A stretch of DNA of 49,395 nt. It comes from Stenotrophomonas sp. MMGLT7. Lineage in GTDB: Bacteria > Pseudomonadota > Gammaproteobacteria > Xanthomonadales > Xanthomonadaceae. The notes below the pieces were generated by a model. That model worked only from the letters and a program-made list of their open reading frames with translations. It was not told the DNA's origin and made no database searches. Shown here one piece after another: positions 39,465-47,766 of the stretch. The position numbers and the translations under genes were made by a program. Position 1 is the first letter of the stretch. The number at the start of each line of letters is the position of its first letter. The stretch spans positions 1 through 49,395 of the forward strand of contig NZ_JAJOZS010000014.1 in NCBI RefSeq assembly GCF_021168555.1. The letters run 5' to 3'.

Positions 39465-40472
39465 TCAGAGCCGGCTGGCGATCGCCTTGGCGAAGCCCTG
39501 GGTGTTGCCGCTGCCGCCCAGGTCGGGGGTCAGCGAATCCTTGGCTTCCAGGGTGGCGACGATGGCCTTGCGCAGGCGCTCGGCGTTCTGCGGCTGGCCG
39601 ACGTGGTCGAGCAGCTGCGCCGCGCCCAGCAGCAGCGCGCACGGGTTGGCCTTGCCCTGCCCGGCGATGTCCGGCGCCGAGCCGTGCACGGCCTCGAAGA
39701 TCGCCGCGTCCTTGCCGATGTTGGCGCCCGGCGCCAGGCCGAGGCCGCCGACCAGGCCGGCGCACAGGTCGGAAAGGATGTCGCCGAACAGGTTGGTGGT
39801 GACGATGACGTCGAACTGCTCCGGACGCATCACCAGCTGCATGCAGGCGTTGTCGACGATCATCTCCTGGAACTCGATCTCCGGGTACTGCGCGGCCACT
39901 TCGCGCGCCACCTTCAGGAACAGGCCCGAGGTGGACTTGATGATGTTGGCCTTGTGCACCGCGGTGACCTTCTTGCGGCCGACGCTGCGGGCCAGGTCGA
40001 AGGCGTAGCGGACGATGCGCTCGGAACCGGTGCGGGTGACGCGGGCCATGGACACGGCGGTCTCGCCGTCGGCCGAGACTTCCTGGCCTTCGCTCAGGTA
40101 GGCGCCCTCGGTGTTCTCGCGCACCGTGATCAGGTCCACGCCGTCGGAGAAGCGAGACCTGGTGTTGGGGAACGAGATGGCCGGACGCACGTTGGCGTAC
40201 AGGTCGAACTGGCGGCGCAGGGCCACGTTGATCGAGCTGAAGCCCTCGCCCACCGGCGTGGTCAGCGGGCTCTTGAGCGCGATCTTGTTCTTGCGGATCG
40301 AGTCCAGGGTGGCGGCCGGCAGCAGCTCGCCGTGCTTCTCCAGGGCGACCAGGCCGGCGTCGGCTTCTTCGTAGGCCAGGCCGGTGTTCAGCGCGTCGAG
40401 CACGAACAGGGTGGCATCCATGATCTCCGGGCCAATGCCGTCGCCGCGGATGACCGTGATTGTCTGTGTCAT
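39465..40472 (-). CDS. NAD-type isocitrate dehydrogenase (isocitrate/isopropylmalate dehydrogenase family)
   Basis: A 335-residue decarboxylating dehydrogenase. RGDGIGPEIMDA at about 10-21 begins the fold; ENTEGAYLSEGQE near 120 is the active-site strand; the metal-binding aspartates are in NLFGDILSDLCAGLVGGLG near 235, and HGSAPDIAGQGKANP near 270 is the cofactor loop. It matches the short, NAD-dependent isocitrate dehydrogenases of xanthomonads; homoisocitrate or isopropylmalate as substrate cannot be fully excluded from sequence alone, but no leu genes are near. The start at 40472 (MTQTITVIRGDG) fits the family. Confidence 0.88.
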   Translation of the reverse strand: MTQTITVIRGDGIGPEIMDATLFVLDALNTGLAYEEADAGLVALEKHGELLPAATLDSIRKNKIALKSPLTTPVGEGFSSINVALRRQFDLYANVRPAISFPNTRSRFSDGVDLITVRENTEGAYLSEGQEVSADGETAVSMARVTRTGSERIVRYAFDLARSVGRKKVTAVHKANIIKSTSGLFLKVAREVAAQYPEIEFQEMIVDNACMQLVMRPEQFDVIVTTNLFGDILSDLCAGLVGGLGLAPGANIGKDAAIFEAVHGSAPDIAGQGKANPCALLLGAAQLLDHVGQPQNAERLRKAIVATLEAKDSLTPDLGGSGNTQGFAKAIASRL

Positions 40473-40660
40473 TGAGTTGGGATTCCGAACAGGGGGATGC
40501 GCCGGCCGGCAGTCCGGAACACAGGCGCGGGATGATGATCTGTCCGGCAATTATGCCCGAACGGTCCGACCCGCCCCAAATCGACCATGGTCTTAGCGGA
40601 CAGGGCAAGGGGCGGCGCCTGGCGCCCCCTGGGATTGCAGCGGCCACCGCAGGAGCCACC

Positions 40661-40730
40661 TGCAGGAGCGACTTCAGTCGCGATGAAGCTCTACGGGTAA
40701 AGCCTCATCGCGACTGAAGTCGCTCCTACA
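40661..40730. repeat. REP-like palindromic repeat, complete copy
   Basis: Complete palindrome of the family seen at 27274, here with the variant loop aagctctacgggtaaagcct. It lies in the 299-base spacer between the dehydrogenase and decarboxylase-family genes, which holds no other recognisable element. Confidence 0.85.
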
Positions 40731-40771
40731 ACGTTGCCCCTGCATTCGACCCGGTGGCCGGGGACAGGCTC

Positions 40772-41167
40772 TCAGCCGTGCTCGTGCCCGGCCGGCGGCG
40801 CGGCGTTGCCGGCCTCCAGCTGGTCAAGGAAGTCCACCGCGCGGCGCAGGTGCGGGATCACGATCGACCCGCCGACCACCAGGCCGACCGAGAAGGTCTC
40901 GAAGAACTCCTCGCGGCTGACGCCGGCCTCCTTGCACTGGGCGACGTGATAGCTGATGCAGTCGTCGCAGCGCAGCACCAGCGAGGCGACCAGGCCCAGC
41001 AGCTCCTTGGTCTTCACGTCGAGCGCGCCGGCCTGGTAGGTCTGGGTGTCGAGCGCGAAGAAGCGCCGCACCACCTGGTTGGGCTCGGCCAGGATGCGCT
41101 GGTTCATGCGCTGGCGGAACTCGGTGAACTCGCGCAGGCGGTCGCCGCCCTGCTCCCCGGCGCTCAT
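40772..41167 (-). CDS. Carboxymuconolactone decarboxylase family protein (AhpD-like fold)
   Basis: A 131-residue protein with the CMD/AhpD fold. The LRCDDCISYH motif near residue 70 is the CxxC...H redox site of AhpD-like proteins, and GALDVKTKELLGLVASLV before it is typical. Such proteins serve as peroxidase reductants or act on unrelated substrates, so the exact reaction is open. Its ATG overlaps the stop of the glutaredoxin gene by four bases (ATGA). That coupling supports a thiol-redox role. A His-rich C-terminus (PAGHEHG) is unusual. Confidence 0.87.
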   Translation of the reverse strand: MSAGEQGGDRLREFTEFRQRMNQRILAEPNQVVRRFFALDTQTYQAGALDVKTKELLGLVASLVLRCDDCISYHVAQCKEAGVSREEFFETFSVGLVVGGSIVIPHLRRAVDFLDQLEAGNAAPPAGHEHG

Positions 41168-41466
41168 GCGCCGACTCCGGAGGCGGTGCCGGCCAGCAGA
41201 GGCTCGAGCCTGCCGGCGCGGTGCAGCGCCATCATGTCGTCGTAGCCGCCGACATGGACGTCGCCGACGAAGATCTGCGGCACGCTGGTGCGGCGGGTGC
41301 GCGCCATCATCTTCTCGCGCTCGGCCGGGTCCTGGTCGATGCGGACCTCGGTCCAGGTGCGGCCCTTGCTCTTGAGGAAGTTCTTGGCCGCCACGCAGTA
41401 CGGGCAGACGGCGGTGGAGTAGATGGTGATCTGCGGGGCGCCGACGGCGCCTTCGGTGTCGCTCAA
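41164..41466 (-). CDS. grxC: Glutaredoxin 3-type
   Basis: A 100-residue glutaredoxin. The dithiol site CPYC is in STAVCPYCVAAKNFLKSKG near residue 20, and the glutathione-binding TSVPQIFVGDVHVGGYDDM lies near 60-80. It reduces protein disulfides with glutathione. No ATG fits: translation most likely begins at a TTG (41466) with GGGAG seven bases upstream. It is coupled to the carboxymuconolactone decarboxylase family gene downstream and divergent from bepA. Confidence 0.9.
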   Translation of the reverse strand: MSDTEGAVGAPQITIYSTAVCPYCVAAKNFLKSKGRTWTEVRIDQDPAEREKMMARTRRTSVPQIFVGDVHVGGYDDMMALHRAGRLEPLLAGTASGVGA

Positions 41467-41563
41467 GGGAAACTCCCGGCACAGGATGTGGTCTGAGCAT
41501 ATGGTAGCGGCCGGGTGGCATTTCGATGCCGCTGCCGCAACACTGTGGATTGCGGAGCGGTTC

Positions 41564-43252
41564 ATGGCCCGTCCGCCACCGTCACCGCCCCCGCGCCTGG
41601 AGCCTGCCTTGCGTCCGTCCCTGCTCGCCGCTGCCCTGACCCTGTCCCTGGCTGCCGTCGTGGCGCCGGCGCAGGAGAGCCGGCTGCCCGACATCGGCTC
41701 CTCGGCCGGCGAGCTGCTGACGCCGGCGCGCCAGGCCGAGTACGGCAAGATGATGCTGGGCGAGCTGCGCAACTACGGCTACGTGCTCGACGACCCGCTG
41801 ATCGAGGACTGGCTGCAGACCATGGGCACGCGCCTGGGCGCGGCCAGCGACCAGCCGCGCCAGCCGTTCACCTTCTTCATGCTGAAGCAGCGCCAGATCA
41901 ACGCCTTCGCCACGCTGGGCGGCTACATCGCGGTCAACGCCGGGCTGGTACTGACCGCCGAGCGCGAGGACGAGGTGGCGGCGGTGCTGTCGCACGAGAT
42001 CGCGCACGTCACCCAGCAGCACGTGCTGCGCGGGGTCGAGCGCGCCCAGCGCGACCAGATCCCGATCCTGCTGGGCATGCTGGCGGCGGTGGTGGCCGCG
42101 CAGCAGGCCGGCGGCAACTCGTCCGGCGACGCCTCGATGGCGGCGATCACCAGCGGCCTGGGGCTGATGCAGCAACGGCAGATCGACTACACCCGCTCCA
42201 ACGAGTCGGAGGCCGATCGCCTGGGCATCCGCACCCTGTCGCGCGCGGGCTACGACGTCGACGCGATGGCCGGCTTCTTCGAGCGCATGTCGCTGGCCAT
42301 GCGCGGCAACGAGGGCGGCTACAGCGCGCCGGACTACCTGCAGACCCACCCGGTCACCGCCACCCGCATCAGCGAGGCGCACCAGCGGGCCGAGCAGATG
42401 AAGAAGAACACCGTGGTGCTGACCACCTCGGTGCCCGGCGGCGTGCGCGAGGAACGGGTGGACCCGGCCGATCCCTCGCTGCAGGGTCCGATCCAGCCCA
42501 GCGGCAACCCGCTGCTGCCGGCCAGCTTCCAGGTGCCCTACGAGGACCTCTCGCGCGGCAGCAGCGGCCAGTTCGAGTGGGCCAGGGAACGCCTGCGCGT
42601 GCTCAGCGCGGACACCCCCGCCGCCGCGATCCGCGAGTACGAGGGCCTGCGCCGCGGCAGCAAGAGCGGCCTGAGCGACGCCCAGCGCTACGGCCTGGCG
42701 CTGGCGCGGCTGCGCAGCGGCGCCAGCCCGATGGAGGCGGCGCACGAGCTGGGCGTGCTGCTGGACGGCCATCCCGACAACCTGTGGCTGACCCTGGCAC
42801 TGGCCGAGGCCGAGTCGCGCGCAGGCGACAAGGCCCAGGCCAATGCCCGCTTCGAGGCCGAGCTCAAGCGCCTGCCCGGCAACCGCTCGGTGGCGCTCAC
42901 CTATGCCGCCCTGCTGAACGGGCAAGGCGACAGGCAGGCCGGGCAGCGCGCGCAGGCGGTGCTGCGGCCGCTGCTGGCGCGTGCCGGCGAGGACCCGGTG
43001 TTCCAGCAGACCTACGCCCGCGCCTGCGAGCTGGCCGGCGACCCGGTCCGCGCCAGCGAGGCCTACGCCGAGGCCGCCTTCCTCAACGGCCGCCCGGAAC
43101 AGGCGCTGCTGCAGCTGCAGGCGCTGAAGAAACGCGACGACCTGGACTACATGTCGCGTGCACGCATCGACGCCCGCATCACCGCCATCACCCCGACCGT
43201 GCTGGAGATGCGCCGCCAGGGCATCCACGACCCGGACATGGGCCGGCGCTGA
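41564..43252 (+). CDS. bepA: Periplasmic M48 metalloprotease/chaperone BepA
   Basis: A 562-residue exported protein. A signal peptide lies at about 15-37 (LRPSLLAAALTLSLAAVVAPAQ). The zinc protease domain has SHEIAHVTQQH near residue 143 (HExxH) and the third ligand in NESEADRLGIR near 210. From about 330 on it has TPR-like helices. BepA helps assemble the LPS transport protein LptD and degrades misassembled outer-membrane proteins. The start at 41564 has GGAG six bases upstream. Confidence 0.92.
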   Translation: MARPPPSPPPRLEPALRPSLLAAALTLSLAAVVAPAQESRLPDIGSSAGELLTPARQAEYGKMMLGELRNYGYVLDDPLIEDWLQTMGTRLGAASDQPRQPFTFFMLKQRQINAFATLGGYIAVNAGLVLTAEREDEVAAVLSHEIAHVTQQHVLRGVERAQRDQIPILLGMLAAVVAAQQAGGNSSGDASMAAITSGLGLMQQRQIDYTRSNESEADRLGIRTLSRAGYDVDAMAGFFERMSLAMRGNEGGYSAPDYLQTHPVTATRISEAHQRAEQMKKNTVVLTTSVPGGVREERVDPADPSLQGPIQPSGNPLLPASFQVPYEDLSRGSSGQFEWARERLRVLSADTPAAAIREYEGLRRGSKSGLSDAQRYGLALARLRSGASPMEAAHELGVLLDGHPDNLWLTLALAEAESRAGDKAQANARFEAELKRLPGNRSVALTYAALLNGQGDRQAGQRAQAVLRPLLARAGEDPVFQQTYARACELAGDPVRASEAYAEAAFLNGRPEQALLQLQALKKRDDLDYMSRARIDARITAITPTVLEMRRQGIHDPDMGRR

Positions 43253-43298
43253 GCCGCGGTGAGCGCCGCAGCCAGCCCCGGCGCCTGTCCCTGTCCCT

Positions 43299-43367
43299 GT
43301 AGGAGCGACTTCAGTCGCGATGGGGCGTTACTGGGGAAGCCCCATCGCGACTGAAGTCGCTCCTACA
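43299..43367. repeat. REP-like palindromic repeat, complete copy
   Basis: Complete palindrome of the gtaggagcgacttcagtcgc family between bepA and phoB. Confidence 0.85.
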
Positions 43368-43423
43368 GTTCCCCCTTTCACAGGTCCCTTCCGCGGGGAA
43401 TACGGCCACGCGCACCGCGCCCC

Positions 43424-43441
43424 CTGTCACCGGAGCGTCAC
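43424..43441 (+). promoter_or_regulatory. Pho-box-like site upstream of phoB
   Basis: CTGTCAC-cgga-GCGTCAC fits the 7-4-7 layout of the PhoB box (CTGTCAT-N4-CTGTCAT), 50 bases before the phoB start. It supports autoregulation. Confidence 0.6.
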
Positions 43442-43490
43442 AAAACCGTAGTCTACTGGCACCCTCCCTTGGCGACTCCCGGTAGCACGC

Positions 43491-44180
43491 GTGCAGAAAC
43501 GCATCCTGATCGTCGACGACGAACCCGCGATCCGCGACATGGTGGCCTTCGCCCTGCGCAAGGGCGAGTTCGAGCCGGTGCATGCCGGCGACGCGCGCGA
43601 GGCGCAGACCGCCATCGTCGACCGCGTCCCCGACCTGATCCTGCTGGACTGGATGCTGCCCGGCACCAGCGGCCTGGAGCTGGCCCGGCGCTGGCGCCGC
43701 GACGATCTCACCCGCGACATCCCGATCATCATGCTCACCGCCCGCGGCGAGGAGAACGACCGTGTCGGCGGGCTGGAAGCCGGCGTGGACGACTACGTGG
43801 TCAAGCCGTTCTCGGCACGCGAGCTGCTGGCGCGCATCCGCGCGGTGATGCGGCGCTCGCGCGAGGACGACGAGGACGGCAGCGTGAGCGTCGGCCCGCT
43901 GCGCATCGACGGTGCCGCGCACCGGCTGTTCGCCGGCAGCGCGCCGGTAACGATCGGCCCCACCGAGTACCGCCTGCTGCACTTCTTCATGACCCACGCC
44001 GAGCGCGTGTACACCCGCGCCCAGCTGCTCGACCACGTCTGGGGCGGCAGCGTGTACGTGGAAGAGCGCACGGTGGACGTGCACATCCGCCGCCTGCGCA
44101 AGACGCTGGAGCCGTTCGCCGCGCAGGACATGGTGCAGACCGTGCGCGGCGCCGGCTACCGGTTCTCGGCGGCGGTCTGA
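43491..44180 (+). CDS. phoB: Phosphate regulon response regulator PhoB
   Basis: A 229-residue OmpR-family regulator. The receiver domain has the acidic pair in ILIVDDEPAIRDM, the phosphorylated Asp in LILLDWMLPGTSG near 54, and the Lys in DYVVKPFSARELLARI near 105. The winged-helix domain contains GPTEYRLLHFFM, RTVDVHIRRLRK and VRGAGYRFS. The WMLPG motif is characteristic of PhoB. It is activated by PhoR when phosphate is low. It begins with GTG. PhoR follows after 54 bases. Confidence 0.95.
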   Translation: MQKRILIVDDEPAIRDMVAFALRKGEFEPVHAGDAREAQTAIVDRVPDLILLDWMLPGTSGLELARRWRRDDLTRDIPIIMLTARGEENDRVGGLEAGVDDYVVKPFSARELLARIRAVMRRSREDDEDGSVSVGPLRIDGAAHRLFAGSAPVTIGPTEYRLLHFFMTHAERVYTRAQLLDHVWGGSVYVEERTVDVHIRRLRKTLEPFAAQDMVQTVRGAGYRFSAAV

Positions 44181-44234
44181 GGCGCCGGCCGCGGCACCTT
44201 GCCGCGCGCCCTTTCCACCCCCACTGAATCCGAC

Positions 44235-45569
44235 ATGCCCGAACACATCCGCTCAGCCTGGTTGCGCACGCTCGGTGCAGTGGCGCTGGCGCTGCTGGCC
44301 GCCACCGTGGTCGGCGCGTTGGCCGGGAATGCATGGATGGGGCTGGCGCTGGCGGCACTGGCGGCGGTGGCCTGGCACTACTGGCGCCTGCGCCGGGTGC
44401 TGCGCCGGCTGACCGCGCGCCAGCGCTGGGAGCCGCCGCGCGGCGACGGCGTCTGGAACGAGCTGGACCGGCTGCTGTTCCGCAGCCAGCGCGAGATGCG
44501 CATGCGCAAGCGGCGCCTGCTGGACATGCTGCGCACCTACCGCGCCGCCGCCGCGGCGCTGCCCGACGCGGTGGTGGTGGTGGACCGCAACAGCCAGCGC
44601 GTGCAGTGGTTCAACGAGGCGGCGACCACCCTGCTCGGGCTGCACCATCCGCGCGACCTCGGCACGCCGGTGGTCGAGCGCCTGCAGCCGCTGCCGCTGG
44701 CGCAGTGGCTGGCCAGCGGCCGCAATGCCGAGCCGATGCTCGATGCGCCCTCGCCGGCGGACCCGCAGCTGCGCCTGAACATGCGGCTGATCCCGTACTC
44801 GGAGGACTACTGGCTGCTGGTGGCGCGCGACGTCAGCAAGCTGCTGCGGCTGGAACAGGTGCGGCAGGACTTCGTCGCCAACGTCTCGCACGAACTACGC
44901 ACGCCGCTGACGGTGGTGCACGGCTACCTGGACATGCTCGATCCGGAAGACCTGCCCGAGTACGCGCCGATGCTGGCGGAGATGCGCAACCAGTCCCAGC
45001 GCATGACCCAGCTGGTGGAGGACCTGCTCACGCTGTCGCGCCTGGAGTCGCAGGAGGATTCCAACGCCGAGGAGCCGGTGCCGATGCGGCCGATGCTGGC
45101 CACGCTGCGGCGCGAGGCCGAGGCCCACAGCCAGGGACGCCATACCATCGAGATGTCCGACGAGGCCGGCTGCGACCTGCTGGGATCGGGCAAGGAGCTG
45201 CACAGCGCCTTCTCCAACCTGGTCACCAACGCGGTGCGCTACACCCCGGCCGGGGGTACCGTGCGCGTACGCTTCGCCCGCGAGGGCGCCGGCGTGGTGC
45301 TGGAGGTGCACGATACCGGCTACGGCATACCCTCCAGCCACCTGCCGCGGCTGACCGAACGCTTCTACCGCGTCTCCAGCAGCCGCTCGCGCGAGAGCGG
45401 CGGCACCGGACTGGGGCTGTCGATCGTCAAGCACGTGCTCGGCCGCCACCAGGCACGGCTGCAGATCGTGAGCGAAGTCGGCCGCGGCAGCTGCTTCTCC
45501 TGCCACTTCGGCGCCGCCCGGGTGCTGTCGCGGCACGCCGTCGACGTCGCGCCCCCGCCTGCGGCGTGA
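44235..45569 (+). CDS. phoR: Phosphate regulon sensor histidine kinase PhoR
   Basis: A 444-residue histidine kinase. Two membrane helices lie at about 12-52 (LGAVALALLAATVVGAL and GLALAALAAVAWHY), followed by a PAS domain (ALPDAVVVVDRNSQRVQWFN near 107) with no periplasmic sensor, as usual for PhoR. The phospho-acceptor His is in FVANVSHELRTPLTVVHGYL; the N, G1 and G2 boxes follow as NLVTNAVRYTP, VHDTGYGIP and GGTGLGLSIVKHVLG. The start at 44235 (MPEHIRS) is preferred to one twelve codons upstream. Confidence 0.94.
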   Translation: MPEHIRSAWLRTLGAVALALLAATVVGALAGNAWMGLALAALAAVAWHYWRLRRVLRRLTARQRWEPPRGDGVWNELDRLLFRSQREMRMRKRRLLDMLRTYRAAAAALPDAVVVVDRNSQRVQWFNEAATTLLGLHHPRDLGTPVVERLQPLPLAQWLASGRNAEPMLDAPSPADPQLRLNMRLIPYSEDYWLLVARDVSKLLRLEQVRQDFVANVSHELRTPLTVVHGYLDMLDPEDLPEYAPMLAEMRNQSQRMTQLVEDLLTLSRLESQEDSNAEEPVPMRPMLATLRREAEAHSQGRHTIEMSDEAGCDLLGSGKELHSAFSNLVTNAVRYTPAGGTVRVRFAREGAGVVLEVHDTGYGIPSSHLPRLTERFYRVSSSRSRESGGTGLGLSIVKHVLGRHQARLQIVSEVGRGSCFSCHFGAARVLSRHAVDVAPPPAA

Positions 45570-45636
45570 TATGGATGGCGTCGGTGCCGACGAACACCCA
45601 TCGCGGCCCAACACTCACCGTCTACCGAAATCACCC

Positions 45637-47730
45637 ATGACCCGCGTCCTCCCCGCCCTGCCCAAGCCCACCCAGAACTCGCCCGACCCGCTGCGCGAGC
45701 CGGCGCTGTACCTCAACCGCGAGCTGTCGCAGCTGGACTTCAACTTCCGCGTGCTGGCGCAGGCGCTGGACGAGGGCGTGCCGCTGCTGGAACGGCTGCG
45801 CTTCCTGTGCATTTCCTGCACCAACCTGGACGAGTTCTTCGAGATCCGCGCCGCCACCGTGCGCCACGCGCAGGACTTCGGGCTGCCGCCGGCGCCGGAC
45901 GGGATGAGTTCGCAGGCGATCCTGGACGCCATCCACGACCGCGCCGCCAACCTGGTGGAGCAGCAGTACCACTGCTGGAACCACGTGCTGCGCCCGGCGC
46001 TGAAGGCAGCGGGCATCGGCGTGCTCGGGCGCAACTCCTGGAACGCGCGGCAGAAGCGCTGGCTGCGCGCCTACTTCCGCAACGAGATCATGCCGGTGCT
46101 GTCGCCGCTGGGGCTGGACCCGGCGCACCCGTTCCCGAAGATCCTCAACAAGTCGCTCAACATCGTCGTGGTGCTGGAAGGCACCGACGCCTTCGGCCGC
46201 AGCGGCCACCTGGCGATCGTGCGCGCGCCGCGCTCGCTGCCGCGCATCATCCGCCTGCCCAAGAGCCTGTCCGACGACGGCCAGGACTTCGTGTTCCTGT
46301 CCTCGGTGCTGTCGTACTTCGTCGGCGAGCTGTTCCCGGGCATGGAGGTCAAGGGCGCCTACCAGTTCCGCGTCACCCGCAACTCGGAGCTGGTGGTGGA
46401 CGAGGACGAGGTGGAGAACCTGGCGCTGGCGCTGCGCGACGAGCTGGTCGACCGCGGCTACCGGCCGGCGGTGCGGCTGGAGATCGCCGAGGACTGCCCC
46501 AAGCCGATCATCCGCACCCTGCTGCACAACTTCGAGCTGTCCGAGAACGCGGTCTACCGCATCGACGGGCCGGTCAACCTCAACCGCGTGGTGCAGGTCT
46601 ACGACATGGTGCAGCGCCCGGAGCTGAAGTACCCGGCGTTCGTCCCGCGCACGCTGCACGACAGCGACAGCATCTTCGGCATCGTCGCCCATGGCGACGT
46701 GCTGCTGCACCACCCGTTCGACGCGTTCACCGCGGTGCTGGACCTGATCCGCCAGGCCGCCGTCGATCCGCAGGTGCTGGCGATCAAGCAGACGCTGTAC
46801 CGCACCGGCAAGGACTCGGCGATCGTCGAGGCGCTGATCCTGGCCGCGCACAACGGCAAGGACGTGACCGTGGTGGTGGAGCTGATGGCGCGCTTCGACG
46901 AGGAGGCCAACCTGGGCCTGGCCGACCGCCTGCAGGAGGCCGGGGTGCAGGTGGTGTACGGCGTGGTCGGCTTCAAGACCCACGCCAAGATGCTGCTGGT
47001 GGTGCGCCGCGAGGGCCGCAAGCTGCGCCGCTACGTGCACATGGGCACCGGCAACTACCACAGCGGCACCGCGCGCGCCTACACCGACCTGGGCCTGATC
47101 ACCGCCGACCCGGAGATCGGCAACGACGTGCACATGCTGTTCCAGCAGCTTTCCGGGCTCACCGCCAAGGTCAAGCTCAGGCGCCTGCTGCAATCGCCCT
47201 TCACCCTGCACGCGGGCATCCTGCAGCGGATCGAGCGCGAGACCCGGCATGCGCGGGCCGGCAGGCCGGCGCGCATCATCGCCAAGATGAACGCGCTCAA
47301 CGAGCCGCAGGTGATCCGCGCGCTGTACACCGCCTCGCAGGCCGGGGTGCGGATCGACCTGATCGTGCGCGGCGCATGCACGCTGCGCCCCGGGGTTGCG
47401 GGCGTGTCCGACAACATCCGGGTGCGCTCGGTGATCGGCCGCTTCCTCGAGCACAGCCGCGTGTACTGGTTCGCCAACGACGGTGCGCCGGAAACCTACT
47501 GCGCCAGCGCCGACTGGCTCGAGCGCAACCTGCTGCGGCGCGTGGAGACCTGCTTCCCGATCCTGGACCCGAAGCTGATCGAGCGCATCGAGCACGAGGT
47601 GCTGCAGAACTACCTGGACGACAACCTCAACGCCTGGGAACTGCGCGCCGACGGCTGCTACCACAAGCTGCGGCCCGAGCCGGGCCAGCCCCCGCATTCG
47701 GCACAGATGGCGCTGCTGGGCACGCTCTGA
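45637..47730 (+). CDS. ppk: Polyphosphate kinase 1
   Basis: A 697-residue enzyme that polymerises ATP gamma-phosphate into polyphosphate, reversibly. The opening YLNRELSQLDFNFRVL and the strand SCTNLDEFFEIRAATV are standard. The phosphorylated His is in GFKTHAKMLLVVRREG near 449, followed by YVHMGTGNYHSGTAR; the second conserved His is in the C-terminal PLD-like part. The start at 45637 fits the family. It follows phoR after 67 bases and precedes ppx, which suggests Pho control of polyphosphate turnover. Confidence 0.96.
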   Translation: MTRVLPALPKPTQNSPDPLREPALYLNRELSQLDFNFRVLAQALDEGVPLLERLRFLCISCTNLDEFFEIRAATVRHAQDFGLPPAPDGMSSQAILDAIHDRAANLVEQQYHCWNHVLRPALKAAGIGVLGRNSWNARQKRWLRAYFRNEIMPVLSPLGLDPAHPFPKILNKSLNIVVVLEGTDAFGRSGHLAIVRAPRSLPRIIRLPKSLSDDGQDFVFLSSVLSYFVGELFPGMEVKGAYQFRVTRNSELVVDEDEVENLALALRDELVDRGYRPAVRLEIAEDCPKPIIRTLLHNFELSENAVYRIDGPVNLNRVVQVYDMVQRPELKYPAFVPRTLHDSDSIFGIVAHGDVLLHHPFDAFTAVLDLIRQAAVDPQVLAIKQTLYRTGKDSAIVEALILAAHNGKDVTVVVELMARFDEEANLGLADRLQEAGVQVVYGVVGFKTHAKMLLVVRREGRKLRRYVHMGTGNYHSGTARAYTDLGLITADPEIGNDVHMLFQQLSGLTAKVKLRRLLQSPFTLHAGILQRIERETRHARAGRPARIIAKMNALNEPQVIRALYTASQAGVRIDLIVRGACTLRPGVAGVSDNIRVRSVIGRFLEHSRVYWFANDGAPETYCASADWLERNLLRRVETCFPILDPKLIERIEHEVLQNYLDDNLNAWELRADGCYHKLRPEPGQPPHSAQMALLGTL

Positions 47731-47766
47731 CGCCGCCGGGGCGGGGCATCGGCTACCATTCGCGCC

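Noticed and set aside
41467-41772. Longer N-terminal extension of the glutaredoxin
   Set aside because: The extension runs opposite the start of bepA and shows no similarity to glutaredoxins; the TTG start with a ribosome site explains the gene.
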